A stretch of 51,869 nucleotides of DNA from CAYVTZ01 sp964454685. Its GTDB lineage: Bacteria > Bacillota > Clostridia > Christensenellales > Christensenellaceae. A model generated the notes under the pieces. The model saw nothing but the letters and a program-made list of their open reading frames with translations, had not been told where the DNA came from and searched no databases. This document shows positions 51,101-51,869 of the stretch, one piece after another. Within the stretch, counting starts at the first letter, position 1, and each line of letters begins with the position of its first letter. The stretch covers positions 1 to 51,869 of the forward strand of contig CAYVTZ010000020.1 in assembly GCA_964454685.1 (NCBI GenBank), read 5' to 3'. Position numbers and translations under genes: made by a program.

Positions 51101-51590
51101 CCTCCTCCGCTTGCAGGCGTACATCGGTGCCGATTTTCAATTCCGGAAAATGGTTGAAGGTCGCTTCCTCAATCACACACTCGTTTGCCGCTTGCGGCAT
51201 ACGTCCCTCGATCAGCGTAACCTGATTGAGGTTGCCGTCCGCCGGTTGCGTGTCCGGCAGAGACAATACATGTGCAATGGTGTCCGTCTGTCCTTCAATA
51301 TCCAGAAACAAATCGGCAGAATATCCCTTCTCCAGTTTGCGCACATCCGGATCCTGCTGCACGGCGGCTATGTCGTTTTCATTGAAGCCATAGGTGGAAA
51401 GCAGCTGAATATCCATCAGTTGCACCTGTTCCACATATTGCGCCATCGAAAGCTTCATGTCCGGCCCGCTCGCCTTGACTCCCGCAAAAAAACCCACACC
51501 CACCGCTACAATGGCGAGTATGGAAATAAATCGATTTTTTGTTTTCCAGATCTCTCGAAAGAGGTCTTTTCTTAAGCTGCTTTTCTTCAT
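48117..51590 (-). CDS. FtsX/MacB-type ABC permease with large coiled-coil domain
   Basis: An 1157-residue permease. TM1 (about 20-40) follows LFREIWKTKNRFISI; an outer MacB-like domain reaches to about 250; then come long heptad-rich stretches (about 255-360 and 470-620, full of Glu, Lys, Asp, Ala and Gln) with a non-coil part between. Three TM helices of FtsX core 1 follow (about 635-790, with MVEEQRMQVGTLKALGYSGQ), then TM5, a second outer domain, and FtsX core 2 (about 1010-1140, RIREIATIKVLGFHDKEVSGY). The ATPase gene ends 4 bp upstream. Such ATPase-permease pairs act mechanically on outer substrates rather than as classical importers; substrate unknown. Confidence 0.93.
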   Translation of the reverse strand: MKKSSLRKDLFREIWKTKNRFISILAIVAVGVGFFAGVKASGPDMKLSMAQYVEQVQLMDIQLLSTYGFNENDIAAVQQDPDVRKLEKGYSADLFLDIEGQTDTIAHVLSLPDTQPADGNLNQVTLIEGRMPQAANECVIEEATFNHFPELKIGTDVRLQAEEGEEISDLLDQDTYTIVGIVQSPLYISFDRGKTKLGDGTIDLFLMIPEQAFALDVYTNLYLTLNSTQGLFPFDTAYQDAVSVAEKRFEAIADVREPARLEEIKAEAQADIDEAQQELADGEATQKKELADAQKKIDDAQQELDDGRKELEDAKAEFEDETASARKKIKDAKKKLNDGEAEYKSGLADYEAGAAAFPQQKQEALDKLAGVEQQKKELEQQVDDAQAQLDGIRGAMEAFNGVWRGYRSTFIPDPAAISPETQQAIAAAGMLSALADGVDIAGMLTQYVLTDPQDPSKEPQYEALSALRNGIIEGMNQIKQQIEQGRGGIAQMQQGIDQGYAELAAGEQALADAQSQLTSARSELDTGWSELKKNERKLEDGIDTAEKEFADAEKEIKDGEQKLADARKDYQEGKDDSDQEIRDAKKKLADAQEELDDLKLPEWYVQDRDDNPGYANYAGDADKVDAISAVFPVFFILVAALVCLTTMTRMVEEQRMQVGTLKALGYSGQAIAAKFLIYATLASVIGSIVGLIVGFQLFPGVVITAYETRYVIPVILTPFHWDYAFWCVLASVLCTGLAAFAAVRVEIAEQAAQLMRPKSPKAGKRVLLERIPAIWNKLNFTQKVTVRNLLRYKKRFAMTVIGIAGCTALMLTGFGINYAVTAIVAKQYPDIFAYSAYGALQSDLTPEQAQSVKEHTLGIDGVSSAMLVSQEGMEMKLPAGQTISVNLFVPQMPSETESYIRLHERVSRNPLTLDNNGAIINEKLAKLFKLKVGDTITMEDLDGDPLSMPITGITENYTMHYAYVTPEYYESLTGEVPTYNVMLANFAEGADGDQIVSQMLKNDDIMGVQLMTNARNDFEESVESLITVVLVLIVSAGILAIIVLYNLTNINITERIREIATIKVLGFHDKEVSGYIFRENIISSLIGIGVGLIGGIFLEQFVASTAEIEEVMFAQGIPPSGFILAALFTLGFTLSVNLVMHFKLKKVDMVESLKSME

Positions 51591-51594
51591 CGGA

Positions 51595-51869
51595 TTACCA
51601 CTCTATGCTGTCAATGTCCACAGGACATTCGTTGATCCGGATTTCTTTGATCTTCCCGTTTTTCATGCGAATCACGCGATCTGCAACCGGCGCAATCGCC
51701 AGATTGTGTGTAATGACGATGACCGTCATATCATTGATTTTGCAGGTGTCGTAGAGCAGCTTCAGCACGTGTTTGCCCGTCTCGCTGTCCAGTGCGCCGG
51801 TGGGCTCGTCGCACAACAGCAGCTTGGGTCTTTTTGCCAGCGCGCGCGCAATGGAAACGCGTTGCTGCT
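51595..51869 (-). CDS. ABC transporter ATP-binding protein, C-terminal part (5' end outside window)
   Basis: The last 91 codons of an ABC ATPase of the MacB/LolD group. The visible part begins in the signature motif (QQRVSIARAL), continues with Walker B LLLCDEPTGALD, the D-loop and the switch His in VIVITHNLAI, and ends ...DIDSIEW. It is the energising partner of the FtsX-type permease that starts 4 bp after its stop. The N-terminal half with Walker A lies beyond base 51869. Confidence 0.94.
   Translation of the reverse strand, partial: QQRVSIARALAKRPKLLLCDEPTGALDSETGKHVLKLLYDTCKINDMTVIVITHNLAIAPVADRVIRMKNGKIKEIRINECPVDIDSIEW

Noticed and set aside
49878..51575. Open frame of 565 codons on the plus strand opposite the FtsX permease
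   Set aside because: It mirrors the coiled-coil region, whose Glu/Lys/Ala/Gln-rich codons rarely give stops on the other strand. The translation is Arg/Leu/His-rich, has no domain and no ribosome site.
1..51869. CRISPR arrays, tRNA or rRNA genes, insertion sequences, attachment sites
   Set aside because: Looked for on both strands; no spaced direct repeats, cloverleaf or rRNA signatures, transposase motifs or flanking inverted repeats were recognised. Short direct repeats such as GCAGGCTGCCGA (23502 and 23522) are isolated pairs.

Overview
The window looks like chromosomal DNA of a low-to-mid GC Gram-positive anaerobe, most likely a member of the Clostridia. Supporting signs: strong AGGAGG-type ribosome sites and many textbook -35/-10 promoters, lipoprotein signals, a MecA-N type class B penicillin-binding protein, a ferredoxin-type aldo/keto reductase, and several clostridial-style domain fusions. 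There is no rRNA, tRNA, CRISPR array, transposase or recognisable prophage structure. A rank below class cannot be supported from this window alone.

Layout. 1-1197: 5' end of a membrane nucleotide-sugar dehydratase (FlaA1/CapD type), cut by the window edge. 1542-2483: two divergent HTH regulators (short XRE protein; XRE-S24 LexA-like repressor) sharing a control region with three ATAGCTAT palindromes. 2596-4057: DUF2156 protein and flavodoxin. 4242-8081: ABC exporter pair followed by polyphosphate:AMP phosphotransferase. 8357-16202: mostly minus-strand genes (vWA lipoprotein; PBP, DUF308 membrane protein and a 47-aa Cys-rich peptide as one unit; class II aldolase with a HAD phosphatase; small membrane protein). 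16465-18542: DUF3810 membrane protein and a tail-anchored protein. 18647-22257: malic enzyme, Fe-S aldo/keto reductase and YchF. 22684-24886: UppP, a VOC protein and a Cys-motif membrane protein.

25127-35260 is one seven-gene plus-strand surface-glycan cluster: GT4 glycosyltransferase, NAD-dependent epimerase, flippase, pyruvyl-transferase-like protein, radical SAM protein and two tandem polytopic GT-C-like proteins. It starts at a clear promoter and ends at a strong terminator. The order suggests lipid-linked sugar assembly, modification, export and outer-face transfer; UppP just upstream recycles the lipid carrier used by such pathways.

35387-40243 is the most unusual part: a MerR/GyrI regulator with a classic 19-bp-spacer promoter, then, divergently, a 38-codon hydrophobic ORF, an RNA segment able to form mutually exclusive terminator and antiterminator stems, a three-domain protein (XRE HTH + cupin + acyl-CoA synthetase/AMP ligase) and an OFA-family carboxylate transporter. 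I read this as a self-contained uptake-and-activation module for a carboxylic acid with control at promoter, leader RNA and perhaps protein level.

40423-51869: small lipoprotein, polysaccharide deacetylase lipoprotein, CapA-like protein with an Ig-like domain, an AT-rich orphan membrane protein (probable recent arrival), an SPFH protein with three zinc ribbons, a nucleosidase-GNAT fusion, and a large FtsX-type permease with a coiled-coil insert behind its ABC ATPase, which runs off the right edge.
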